Shown here: one piece after another, positions 23,510-30,285 of the stretch
Position numbering within the stretch: position 1 is the stretch's first letter
Layout of the letters: each line of letters starts with the position of its first letter
Program-made: the position numbers and the translations under genes
Notes under the pieces: model-generated
Seen by the model: the letters and a program-made list of their open reading frames with translations, nothing else
Database searches by the model: none
Told to the model about the DNA's origin: nothing
Assembly: GCA_029259455.1 (NCBI GenBank)
Contig: JAPDIT010000066.1
Span: 1 to 30,285 of the forward strand
Source: Archaeoglobi archaeon
GTDB taxonomy: Archaea; Halobacteriota; Archaeoglobi; Archaeoglobales; Archaeoglobaceae
Length of the DNA: 30,285 nucleotides
Direction of reading: 5' to 3'

Positions 23510-24615
23510 AGCAGGCGGAAGAGCGTTGGAGAAAGAAGGCAGGATACTATCGTGAATGTGACAAGTGCTGCAGCTTCCGGTTCTGAGATGACTCCAGATG
23601 TTACACCGATCGCCACACCGGCAATTGTGAGGCTTAGCTTTGTGGACTGGAGAAAACCCATCGACACCGCCCTTCTCAGACCGAAGTTCGGAACGAAAAT
23701 CAGGGAAGGGATGGCCTTAACAACAAATGAGACTGCAAGAAGAAGCAGAATTAACCCCAAACCAACCACCCCTGCTTGAGCGATGTTAAGCTCGCTGCCT
23801 GTTTTGATGAAAAATATGGGGATGAAGAAGCCGAATCCCATGCCGTACAGCTTGTCGTAGAGCTTCTTCCCACCTCTGAAGGTTATCGAAAGCAGAACTC
23901 CGGCAAGGAATGCTCCGAGAATTGCCTCAACACCCAGAAACGAGCTCAGACCAACGAAGAGGATCATGATGGCCAAGCTCCCCCTCACCCCAATCTCAGA
24001 CGGTTCGTCGGAGAACCACTTTGATATGAATTCCGGGAAGTACCATATAACCAGCTTGCCGAATCTGTAGGCTGCGAGGAAAACCAGAATTATGGCGAAA
24101 GCGAAAGCGATCTGCAAATAACCAGTGAGGAAGTAAATCGAGAGGAGAAACATTGTCGAGAAATCAGAGACGAGGGCTGCAACGATGTTCAGCTGGCCGA
24201 AATCCTCTTTTTCAATCCCAATTTCCCTTAACACGGAAACAACCACGCCGACAGCAACGTTGGTCAGAATTATTGCGTAAAAAAGACTCAATCCAGCTAA
24301 AATGGTAAAAGCGGCACTTAGCGAGAGTGAGAGAGCAAAAAAGACGACAACCTTCTTGAGATGGCCACTTCTCAAAACTGTTTCAGCATCTATCTCAAGC
24401 CCTGCTAAAAACATGAGGAAGATGAGGCCAAAGAGGGAGAGGAAGGAGAGCCACCCAGAAGAGTAGATTACGTTAAGAAAGCTCACACCAAAAACCATGC
24501 CGAGAGTTATTTCCAGAACAACAGCCGGAACTCTGATTTTTTCGGCTATTATCGGTGATATAAAGGCAATGACGGAGATAAGGGCAATGGTTGTGAACTG
24601 CTCAGCTTCGCTCAC
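23479..24615 (-). CDS. CPA2-type monovalent cation/proton antiporter
   Basis: The 378-residue membrane protein has about eleven to twelve helices, of the Na+/H+ exchanger / KefB-NapA family. Visible motifs are FLMFLAGLEID (helix 3 region), GVEAILGAFLAGVLLS (helix 9 region) and FFIPIFFIKTGSELN. The expected ion-binding pair in the middle helix, usually Asp-Asp or Asn-Asp, is here Ser150-Asp151 (NIVAALVSDFS), leaving a single acidic residue. It lacks a C-terminal RCK domain, which is instead supplied by the upstream gene. Start is GTG 24615, overlapping that gene's stop as GTGA. Its role is probably pH or K+/Na+ homeostasis. Confidence 0.88.
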   Translation of the reverse strand: MSEAEQFTTIALISVIAFISPIIAEKIRVPAVVLEITLGMVFGVSFLNVIYSSGWLSFLSLFGLIFLMFLAGLEIDAETVLRSGHLKKVVVFFALSLSLSAAFTILAGLSLFYAIILTNVAVGVVVSVLREIGIEKEDFGQLNIVAALVSDFSTMFLLSIYFLTGYLQIAFAFAIILVFLAAYRFGKLVIWYFPEFISKWFSDEPSEIGVRGSLAIMILFVGLSSFLGVEAILGAFLAGVLLSITFRGGKKLYDKLYGMGFGFFIPIFFIKTGSELNIAQAGVVGLGLILLLLAVSFVVKAIPSLIFVPNFGLRRAVSMGFLQSTKLSLTIAGVAIGVTSGVISEPEAAALVTFTIVSCLLSPTLFRLLYPRYLPKTR

Positions 24616-25784
24616 TCCACCACCAGAACCGACGTTTCCTTATCCAGTATGATTTTCCAGAGGATGTCTCTGTCAATGTTCCCGGCATCGTTTGTGAGGG
24701 AGAGAATTGCCAAGTCGTATCCGCTTTTGAACTCTCTCACCGCATCAACCATAGGATTTCCGGTTGAGACCTCAACCTCAAGGTCAGTTTCTGTGAACTT
24801 CGAGAAATGCTTTATCTGCTCTTCATCCAGAAGCAGAACCTTCACCCTGCCAAAAAACCTTGAGAACGCCTTGGCAATATTGATTATCGAGTCCGGATTT
24901 GAGTTGTTTACCAGAGCAAGAATTTTCCTGTAATCCCCCCTTCCCGATAGAACGAGAGTTGGAAAATTTGAAACGAGCAGCTTCAAAACGTCCTCGTTTT
25001 TCTCCTTCAGCGTGGTTGCTATCAGGTCAAACTCATCGCTCTTCTTGAGAATCTTGACTGCCTCTTCAAGGCTTACGCTATCTGAACGTCCTTCAAGAAC
25101 GCAGGCGTAAGCATCACCGACTTTTTCGAAGACTATAAGACTGGCTTCGAACCTTTCTGCCACCATTTTTGCCTCTCTGATCTCCCTTTCGCTCATCTCC
25201 TCACTTTTGAGAAGGAGTATGTTGTCAAACGGGTTCTTTGTCAGTCTAACGTGCTCCCCGCAGACAAGTCCTAAGGTGTCCCCAGCCTTTAGCTCAAGCT
25301 CTGGAAAGGGCTGCAGAACTTTTCCATCACGAAAAACGGAGATAACCATGCAGTCCTCGCCAGCATCGTATTCTTTGAGCGTCATGCCATCCATCTCTTC
25401 CCCAACCTTTATTTCGAAATATCTGTTCTTCTCAAAAATTGTTGAGATCAAAGACTCAACCGAACCACAGATTTTCGATATTCCTTCAGATTCGTAAATC
25501 CAGCACCTCTCCTCGTTTTCTGCAACGGCGAAAACCTCAAATCCGAGTAGCTTGGCAACCTTTGCAACCTTCACGTTGAACTCATCCTCGTCTGCGAGAA
25601 TCATCTTGCTCTCTGTGTCAAACCTTGCAAGAACCTCTGGATTTGAAGCATCCTCGTTCAAAACCTCAAATCCCTTCTCAGCCAGCTTCTTGGCTGAATC
25701 TGGGTTTCTATCAACAATTATGCAGTCGGGAAGCTTTGATGCTATTCTTGCCGCTTTATCACCTGTCGATATGAGAATGTACAC
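24612..25784 (-). CDS. RCK (TrkA-N/TrkA-C) protein with C-terminal USP-like region
   Basis: The 390-residue soluble protein is a probable regulatory partner of the antiporter encoded just downstream. A Rossmann-like TrkA-N domain covers residues 1-115, with a TrkA-C domain at about 120-185 (VISVFRDGKVLQPFPELELKAGD in part). A further ~200 residues, with strands such as NILLLKS and RVKVLLLD, resemble universal-stress-protein repeats. The nucleotide-binding glycine loop is degenerate: LISTGDKAARIA (from residue 4) keeps only one of the usual GxGxxG glycines, though the acidic Asp25 after the second strand remains. Start is GTG 25784 with a GAGGT Shine-Dalgarno site six bases upstream, overlapping the leuA stop. 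Confidence 0.8.
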   Translation of the reverse strand: MYILISTGDKAARIASKLPDCIIVDRNPDSAKKLAEKGFEVLNEDASNPEVLARFDTESKMILADEDEFNVKVAKVAKLLGFEVFAVAENEERCWIYESEGISKICGSVESLISTIFEKNRYFEIKVGEEMDGMTLKEYDAGEDCMVISVFRDGKVLQPFPELELKAGDTLGLVCGEHVRLTKNPFDNILLLKSEEMSEREIREAKMVAERFEASLIVFEKVGDAYACVLEGRSDSVSLEEAVKILKKSDEFDLIATTLKEKNEDVLKLLVSNFPTLVLSGRGDYRKILALVNNSNPDSIINIAKAFSRFFGRVKVLLLDEEQIKHFSKFTETDLEVEVSTGNPMVDAVREFKSGYDLAILSLTNDAGNIDRDILWKIILDKETSVLVVE

Positions 25785-25793
25785 CGTCCTACC

Positions 25794-27293
25794 TCAGGAC
25801 TTTCTCTTCTTCATCCTCAGCAGGTAGTTGACAGCATTGATGACGGCATCGATTGATGCCATGACAATGTCCTGCGCCGCTCCTCTGGAGGTGAAGGTGT
25901 GTCCCTCATCATCCTCGACAGTAACGTAAACCTCAGCGAGGGCGTCACTTCCTCCAGTAATGGCGTCCATTCTGAACTCCGTTATTCTGATGCTCTCTCC
26001 AACAAGCGAGGTGACAGCTTTGAGGGATGCATCAACCGGCCCAACTCCGATTGCTGATGTAACCTTCCTTCTCCCAAATACCTCCGCATTCAGAACGGCA
26101 GTCGGGGTGATCTTGTTTCCTGTCAGAACCGTAACCTCATCAACGAGAATCGCCTTCTCCTCTCTCTTCAGCTCGCCTATGACAACCTCTGCGATGGCGA
26201 ACAAGTCCAGATCCGTCACCCTCTTCCCCCTATCACCCATCTCCTTTACCTTTTCGAACACCTGGTTAAGCTGATCCTCGTCGAGGTAGTAACCAGCCTC
26301 CTCAAGAATCTTCCTTATCTGATACCTTCCGGCATGCTTCCCAATCACTATTCTCCTCCTGTGTCCAACCATTTCCGGAGTAACCACTCCAGGCTCGAAT
26401 GTGGAGTACTCTTTCAGCACTCCGTGGGCGTGTATTCCGCTTTCGTGGCTGAAGGCATTCTCCCCGACAATTGGATGATTGGGGGGAATCTTCACTCCTG
26501 TGAGCCTCTCAACGAGCTTCGAAGTTTCGAAAAGGTGTTCGGTTTTGATGTTAGTCCTGATCCCTTCGATGGCGTGGAGAATCATGACTACCTGAGCGAG
26601 ATCAGCATTTCCCGCCCTCTCGCCTATTCCGTTCACGGTAACCTGCACCTCATTCGCTCCAGCCATAACCGCTGCGTAGGTGTTTGCAACCGCCAAACCA
26701 AAATCGTTGTGGCAGTGAACGTCTATCGGAACCTTCAGATGCTCTCTCAGCTGCTTGACAACCTCGTGGAACTTGAATGGGGTTGCAACACCAACCGTAT
26801 CGGGAACGTTCACGATGTCAACCTTTGCCTCCTCAACAGCCTTGAAAATCTGCTTCAGGTACCCAACCTCCGTTCTTGTTGCATCCATGGCAGAGAACAT
26901 GCATTTAACGCCGTGAGATTTGATATATTCAACGCATTCAACCGACTTCTCGATAATCTCCTCTCTTGACATTTTAACGGTGTGCTCGATCTGAACCTTT
27001 GATGTCGGGACGAAAATGTGAACCATATCAACGTCAGCCTTGAGAGCGGCATCAATATCCTCCTTAACTATTCTCGCGAGGCCACAAATTTCAGCATTAA
27101 GGCTGAGAGAGCTTATCTCCTTAACCGACTCGAACTCCCCCCTGGATGCTGATGGGAATCCAGCCTCGATGACGTCAACACCAAGCTTGTCGAGCTGCTT
27201 TGCAATTCTGATCTTGTACTCCTGCGGGAGAGAGACTCCGGGCATCTGCTCTCCATCCCTCAGAGTTGTGTCGAAAACTCTGACAGTTTTCAT
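25794..27293 (-). CDS. leuA: 2-isopropylmalate synthase (LeuA; citramalate synthase possible)
   Basis: The 499-residue DRE-TIM enzyme condenses acetyl-CoA with a 2-oxoacid, 2-oxoisovalerate for leucine or pyruvate for isoleucine via citramalate. The N-terminal FDTTLRDGEQ carries Arg12 and Asp13, and DVHCHNDFG supplies the metal ligands His193 and His195. NGIGERAGN and ENAFSHESGIHAHG complete the catalytic region. The C-terminal ~130 residues form the regulatory domain (LDEVTVLTG-like, then GVGPVDASLKAV). VNVPDTVGVATP favours LeuA over CimA, but the two are hard to separate. A TTG at 27338 would add 15 residues and has a TATA about 22 bp upstream; ATG 27293 is chosen because family similarity begins there. 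It heads a unit with the RCK protein and antiporter. Confidence 0.9.
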   Translation of the reverse strand: MKTVRVFDTTLRDGEQMPGVSLPQEYKIRIAKQLDKLGVDVIEAGFPSASRGEFESVKEISSLSLNAEICGLARIVKEDIDAALKADVDMVHIFVPTSKVQIEHTVKMSREEIIEKSVECVEYIKSHGVKCMFSAMDATRTEVGYLKQIFKAVEEAKVDIVNVPDTVGVATPFKFHEVVKQLREHLKVPIDVHCHNDFGLAVANTYAAVMAGANEVQVTVNGIGERAGNADLAQVVMILHAIEGIRTNIKTEHLFETSKLVERLTGVKIPPNHPIVGENAFSHESGIHAHGVLKEYSTFEPGVVTPEMVGHRRRIVIGKHAGRYQIRKILEEAGYYLDEDQLNQVFEKVKEMGDRGKRVTDLDLFAIAEVVIGELKREEKAILVDEVTVLTGNKITPTAVLNAEVFGRRKVTSAIGVGPVDASLKAVTSLVGESIRITEFRMDAITGGSDALAEVYVTVEDDEGHTFTSRGAAQDIVMASIDAVINAVNYLLRMKKRKS

Positions 27294-27320
27294 CACTGCT
27301 GCAACTGGGCAAGGCTGTAA

Positions 27321-27366
27321 ATTGTTTTCGGTGCTCAAGGTAACAATTTATTGGGATAAATAAAAT
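27321..27366 (-). promoter_or_regulatory. leuA promoter region with inverted repeat
   Basis: Minus-strand TTTTATTTAT (27356-27365) is a TATA candidate about 22 bp before the alternative TTG start. An inverted repeat ATTGTT (27321-27326) and AACAAT (27342-27347), with 15-bp spacer, lies downstream of it. The right arm shares GTAACAA with the operator at 20319-20339, so the same regulator could bind, but the left arm does not match as well. Confidence 0.35.
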
Positions 27367-27388
27367 TTCAGGCATCTGCTACAAACTG

Positions 27389-27428
27389 AATACGTATTGT
27401 TGCTGCGTTTACTTGCATTTTACGTATT
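27389..27428. repeat. TACGTATT direct repeat pair between leuA and pycA
   Basis: TACGTATT occurs at 27391-27398 and 27421-27428, exactly 30 bp apart, about three helical turns. The first copy is part of the palindrome AATACGTATT (27389-27398). The position in the divergent gap suggests regulator sites, but no protein is implicated. Confidence 0.4.
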
Positions 27429-27452
27429 TTTCTCCCTTTACTTAAAAAAAGG

Positions 27453-27460
27453 TTTTTAAA
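27453..27460 (+). promoter_or_regulatory. TATA box for the biotin carboxylase gene
   Basis: TTTTTAAA is centred about 29 bp before the ATG at 27486, with an A-rich BRE-like tract just upstream. A leader of only a few bases is expected. Confidence 0.5.
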
Positions 27461-27485
27461 CCGGTGGTCTTAGCCTTAAAACTGG

Positions 27486-29006
27486 ATGTTCAGCAAGATT
27501 CTGGTGGCGAACAGGGGGGAGATTGCGGTAAGGGTGATGAGGGCTTGCAGGGAGCTCGGGATTGAAAGCGTTGCGGTTTACAGTTCCGCAGACAAAAGGG
27601 CATTTCACAGAGTTTATGCGGACGAGTGCTACTACATAGGGAAAGCTGATCCGAGGAGCAGCTATCTCAACATAGATAAGATACTCGAGGTTGCGAAGAA
27701 ATCGGGGGCAGAGGCAATTCATCCCGGTTACGGGTTTTTGGCAGAAAATGCTGAATTTGCGGAGAGGTGCGAGGAGGAGGGGGTGGTGTTCATCGGTCCC
27801 TCTCCCGAGGTGCTGAGAATTGCCGGCTCAAAGGTGAGATCGAGGGAGATGATGCAGAAAGCGGGGGTGCCAGTGATTCCCGGCTCTCCGAGACTTGAGA
27901 GCGTTGATGAGGCGAGGGAGTGGGCTGAGAGAATAGGATATCCCGTAGCCATTAAAGCATCCGGCGGAGGGGGAGGTATAGGCATTGCTGTTGTTAACAG
28001 CCAAGAAGAGCTTGAGGACGCATTCAGAAAATCGAGGAAGCTCGGTGAGAGGTACTTCAGGGATTCGACCGTTTATCTGGAAAAGTATCTTGAAAGGCCG
28101 AGGCACATAGAGGTTCAGATTCTCGCAGATCATCACGGAAACGTCATACATCTGGGGGAGAGGGAGTGCAGCATCCAGAGGAGGCATCAGAAGCTCATAG
28201 AGGAGGCTCCTTCACCGGCATTAAATGACGAGATGAGGGAGGGGCTCGGGAGACTGGCGGTGAAGGGGGCAAAGGAGATCGGATACACCAACGCCGGGAC
28301 ATTCGAGTTTCTCTACGAGAACGGGAACTTCTACTTCCTTGAGATTAACTCAAGGCTTCAGGTGGAGCACACGATAACCGAAGTTGTTACCGGCATCGAC
28401 ATCGTGAAGTACCAGATTCTGATTGCCAGTGGTGAAGAGCTGAGACACAGGCAGGAGGATGTGAAGATTAGAGGGCATGCGATCGAGTGCAGAATTAACG
28501 CTGAAGATCCGGTCAACTTCCATCCGAGAAGTGGCAGAATCGTGCACTACAGAAGCCCCGGAGGAGTAGGGGTGAGGGTTGATAGCGGCATCCACATGGG
28601 TTACAGAATTCCAGAGGAGTACGACAGCATGATATCAAAGCTTATAGCCTACGGCGAGACGAGGGAGGAGGCTATTGCGAGGATGAGGAGGGCGCTTTAC
28701 GAGTACATCATAGAGGGCGTGGAGACGAACATACCCTTCCATGTGGCGGTGATGAACGATGAGGAGTATGTGAGAGGAAACATCCACACGAAATTTGTGG
28801 AGGAGAGGAACATAGCGGAGAAGGTTAAGGAGTACATGGCCGCCTTCAGGCCCATAAAGGCCAGGCTGGATGAGATATTCAGGGAGAGGGATTTCTCAAG
28901 GGAGGAAATTTCTGCGATTGTTACAGCAATCGACCTATACGAGGAAGAGGAAGAGTACAAAATTGAGGAAAGAATCTGGCGGGCGATTTTCAGCCTGGGT
29001 GCCTGA
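27486..29006 (+). CDS. pycA: Biotin carboxylase subunit, probably of pyruvate carboxylase
   Basis: The 506-residue ATP-grasp enzyme carboxylates the biotin of a carrier protein using bicarbonate and ATP. The N-terminal KILVANRGEIAVR, glycine-rich loop KASGGGGGIGI (from residue 158), HIEVQILAD, ECSIQRRHQKLIEEAP and EINSRLQVEH (286-295) are the classical motifs. The loop has Ile165 where AccC enzymes usually have Arg, as I recall also for methanogen PycA. Archaea of this type lack fatty acid synthesis, so the A subunit of a two-subunit pyruvate carboxylase making oxaloacetate is more likely than acetyl-CoA carboxylase. The C-terminal ~50 residues form an acidic helical extension (RDFSREEISAIV onward). 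No biotin-carrying partner lies nearby. Confidence 0.9.
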   Translation: MFSKILVANRGEIAVRVMRACRELGIESVAVYSSADKRAFHRVYADECYYIGKADPRSSYLNIDKILEVAKKSGAEAIHPGYGFLAENAEFAERCEEEGVVFIGPSPEVLRIAGSKVRSREMMQKAGVPVIPGSPRLESVDEAREWAERIGYPVAIKASGGGGGIGIAVVNSQEELEDAFRKSRKLGERYFRDSTVYLEKYLERPRHIEVQILADHHGNVIHLGERECSIQRRHQKLIEEAPSPALNDEMREGLGRLAVKGAKEIGYTNAGTFEFLYENGNFYFLEINSRLQVEHTITEVVTGIDIVKYQILIASGEELRHRQEDVKIRGHAIECRINAEDPVNFHPRSGRIVHYRSPGGVGVRVDSGIHMGYRIPEEYDSMISKLIAYGETREEAIARMRRALYEYIIEGVETNIPFHVAVMNDEEYVRGNIHTKFVEERNIAEKVKEYMAAFRPIKARLDEIFRERDFSREEISAIVTAIDLYEEEEEYKIEERIWRAIFSLGA

Positions 29007-29055
29007 GTTTAATTAAAGTTTAAAAAAATTAATTAAATTAAAATTATCCAAAAAT
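29007..29055. terminator. AT-rich bidirectional terminator region
   Basis: The 49-bp gap between the convergent pycA and htpX genes is almost pure A/T. It contains TTAATTAAAG, several TTAATTAA palindromes and T and A tracts that read as oligo-T on both strands. This suits factor-poor archaeal termination of both transcripts. Confidence 0.55.
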
Positions 29056-30063
29056 TTAAAAAACTCTGATGCTTTCAATAAACCTCAGCCTCTTGGGAAG
29101 AGGTGGATGAGTGGAAAGGAACTCCTGCACCGGGTTTATCTTCTGGTTCTTGAGAGCCTCGATGTCAGCTCTCGTTATCGGTTCAGCAACAGCGTTTGTG
29201 AAGGCGTAGATGAAGAGTGTTCTGAACTTGCTGTCCTGAATGGGGGCGAGGTAATCTGGACAGCGGTGGTAGAAGAGGTGTATCTTTGCCAGACTCCTCT
29301 GCATCGCATCCTTATTCGTCGCCCTCACCCCCTCAAAGTCAGCGTAGTATTCTCTGAGCCTGCTGAAGGCGAGAACGAGAATCTGAACGATAAAGGAGAT
29401 TACCACTGCCGCAATGCCGATGATCGCAAGCTGGCCGCCCTTTCTCTCATCCCTGAATGAGGAGTGAAGCAGGGCGTAGCCGAGGTAGAATATTATTGAT
29501 GGCAGTAATCCGAACAGGAGCATTACCGCATTGTCCTTGTGCTTGTGGTGGCCGAGTTCGTGGCCTATCACAGCCTCAAGCTCCTCCTGACTGAGCATTC
29601 TCATAAGCGATTCCGAGACTGCAACGTATCTGCCTGCAAGGAAGTTTCCGTACGCAAAGGCGTTTGGTGGTGTTCTCACTATGACGGCCTTTGGTGGTCT
29701 AACGTTCAACCTCCTCGCAACGCTGTTCACGACCATCTGAAGCCTCTCGTCCCTCTCTGCCCCGTAGCTGAGATTGATGACGTAGGGGGAGAGGAGGTAC
29801 ATCAGGAGGTTGATGGCGATCAGGAAGATCACAAGGCCGTAGAAGCTGACGTAAACTCCGGAGCAGGCGAGTATTAAGTATACGACTGCTCCCGATATCA
29901 AGAGAATCATCGCAGCTAGGAGAACCATCGACGTGAAGAGGGAGAACTTTCCGGAAACCCTGCTGGCGACTTTGGGGGCTATGGTGGAGGCCAGGAGCAG
30001 CATCACCAAGTAGCCCAGCATCGCCAGCATCATGTATACTGGATCAAGGAAGTACAGCATCAT
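29056..30063 (-). CDS. htpX: HtpX-type M48 membrane metalloprotease
   Basis: The 335-residue zinc protease of the membrane acts in quality control of membrane proteins in related organisms. Two to four N-terminal hydrophobic segments (about 8-28, 42-95) precede the catalytic domain. The zinc motif HELGH spans residues 168-172 with catalytic Glu169, and the third ligand is Glu238 in REYYADFEG. Two more hydrophobic helices (about 180-200 and 213-233) lie between them, as in HtpX. The C-terminal FLSTHPPLPKRLRFI carries the family's STHP motif. The first of two consecutive ATGs (30063) lies 25.5 bp from the TATA centre. Confidence 0.93.
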   Translation of the reverse strand: MMLYFLDPVYMMLAMLGYLVMLLLASTIAPKVASRVSGKFSLFTSMVLLAAMILLISGAVVYLILACSGVYVSFYGLVIFLIAINLLMYLLSPYVINLSYGAERDERLQMVVNSVARRLNVRPPKAVIVRTPPNAFAYGNFLAGRYVAVSESLMRMLSQEELEAVIGHELGHHKHKDNAVMLLFGLLPSIIFYLGYALLHSSFRDERKGGQLAIIGIAAVVISFIVQILVLAFSRLREYYADFEGVRATNKDAMQRSLAKIHLFYHRCPDYLAPIQDSKFRTLFIYAFTNAVAEPITRADIEALKNQKINPVQEFLSTHPPLPKRLRFIESIRVF

Positions 30064-30085
30064 GTTAGGTTACTGGTTCTGGCGG

Positions 30086-30091
30086 TTTATA
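30086..30091 (-). promoter_or_regulatory. TATA box for htpX
   Basis: Minus-strand TATAAA, preceded by TTTAAAGAA as BRE region, is centred 25.5 bp before ATG 30063. A leaderless mRNA is expected. Confidence 0.55.
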
Positions 30092-30285
30092 TTCTTTAAA
30101 GTCGGCATTTAATAAGATGTTCTGATTAGTTTCATAATAATTATAACAATTTTAAGAGGAGTGTGTTTAATATCCCACTTCCTTTATTCTAATTCTTAAC
30201 AAAATTCTCAGTGCGTAGCATGCAACTCTGATAAGCAGCCTTGTTACAGCCGTTTCAATCAGAGAGCAAGGAATTTTATCTCCGA
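30092..30285. other. Non-coding right end
   Basis: No coding frame, tRNA or rRNA is recognisable here. The first half is AT-rich. The last ~75 bases are less so and contain interleaved short inverted repeats: CTCTGAT (30226-30232) with ATCAGAG (30258-30264), and CCTTG (30239-30243) with CAAGG (30267-30271). The stretch may be the upstream region of a gene beyond the window. Confidence 0.4.

Noticed and set aside
30251..30285. GTTTCAATCAGAG-like sequence that superficially recalls an Archaeoglobus CRISPR repeat
   Set aside because: Only one copy is visible and no spacer-length periodicity occurs before the window ends. A search of the following few hundred bases for a second copy at 60-70 bp would decide.

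Overview
This window is chromosomal DNA from a hyperthermophilic euryarchaeon, most likely Archaeoglobus or a very close relative. The evidence is a set of archaeal informational genes (exosome Csl4, RNA polymerase subunit L, aNAC, Trm56, archaeal TrmI, a METTL5-type methylase). Archaeal membrane and isoprenoid genes are also present (a tetraether-synthase-like radical SAM enzyme, a UbiD-type decarboxylase, Agl23, an S-layer-type surface protein). TATA boxes centred about 22-29 bp before many start codons imply largely leaderless transcripts. No rRNA, tRNA, insertion sequence, prophage or CRISPR array was seen. The window is densely coded, and the largest gene-free stretch is the last 222 bases.

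Layout. 1-2091 (+): the 3' part of a radical SAM gene overlaps pyrD. 2073-3636 (-): a Dus-like TIM-barrel gene follows dapF. A single symmetric TATA box at 3658-3663 separates dapF from a + operon at 3685-7406: an NAD-kinase-like protein, a two-subunit 2-oxoacid:ferredoxin oxidoreductase and Trm56. 7398-9542 (-): an 89-residue orphan, then a small two-helix membrane protein with an Agl23-type GT-C membrane protein. 9641-10609 (+): the manganese pyrophosphatase. 10694-12634 (+): DUF116, METTL5-like methylase, Csl4 and RpoL, packed as an operon. 12680-14131 (-): an orphan membrane histidine kinase, divergent from the + operon UbiD / DUF2070 / CBS-domain protein (14244-18369).

18366-20319 (-): hisD with its own promoter, and a TrmB-family regulator. 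The regulator is divergent from a large surface protein (20373-22406), with a perfect 7-bp inverted repeat between them. 22440-23509 (+): aNAC and TrmI. 23479-27293 (-): leuA, an RCK/USP protein and a CPA2-type antiporter, with overlaps or short gaps suggesting one transcript. 27486-29006 (+): a biotin carboxylase subunit, probably of pyruvate carboxylase. 29056-30063 (-): an HtpX-type membrane protease.

Functionally the region mixes amino-acid and nucleotide biosynthesis (dapF, hisD, leuA, pyrD), ferredoxin-linked oxoacid metabolism and anaplerosis, membrane-lipid and surface-glycan functions, RNA processing and modification, and ion homeostasis. The points most worth following are the CBS protein with a C-terminal domain resembling ribosome-hibernation factors, the TrmB operator candidate, the shared symmetric promoter at 3658-3663, the UbiD/DUF2070/CBS operon, and a possible synteny breakpoint near 10650.
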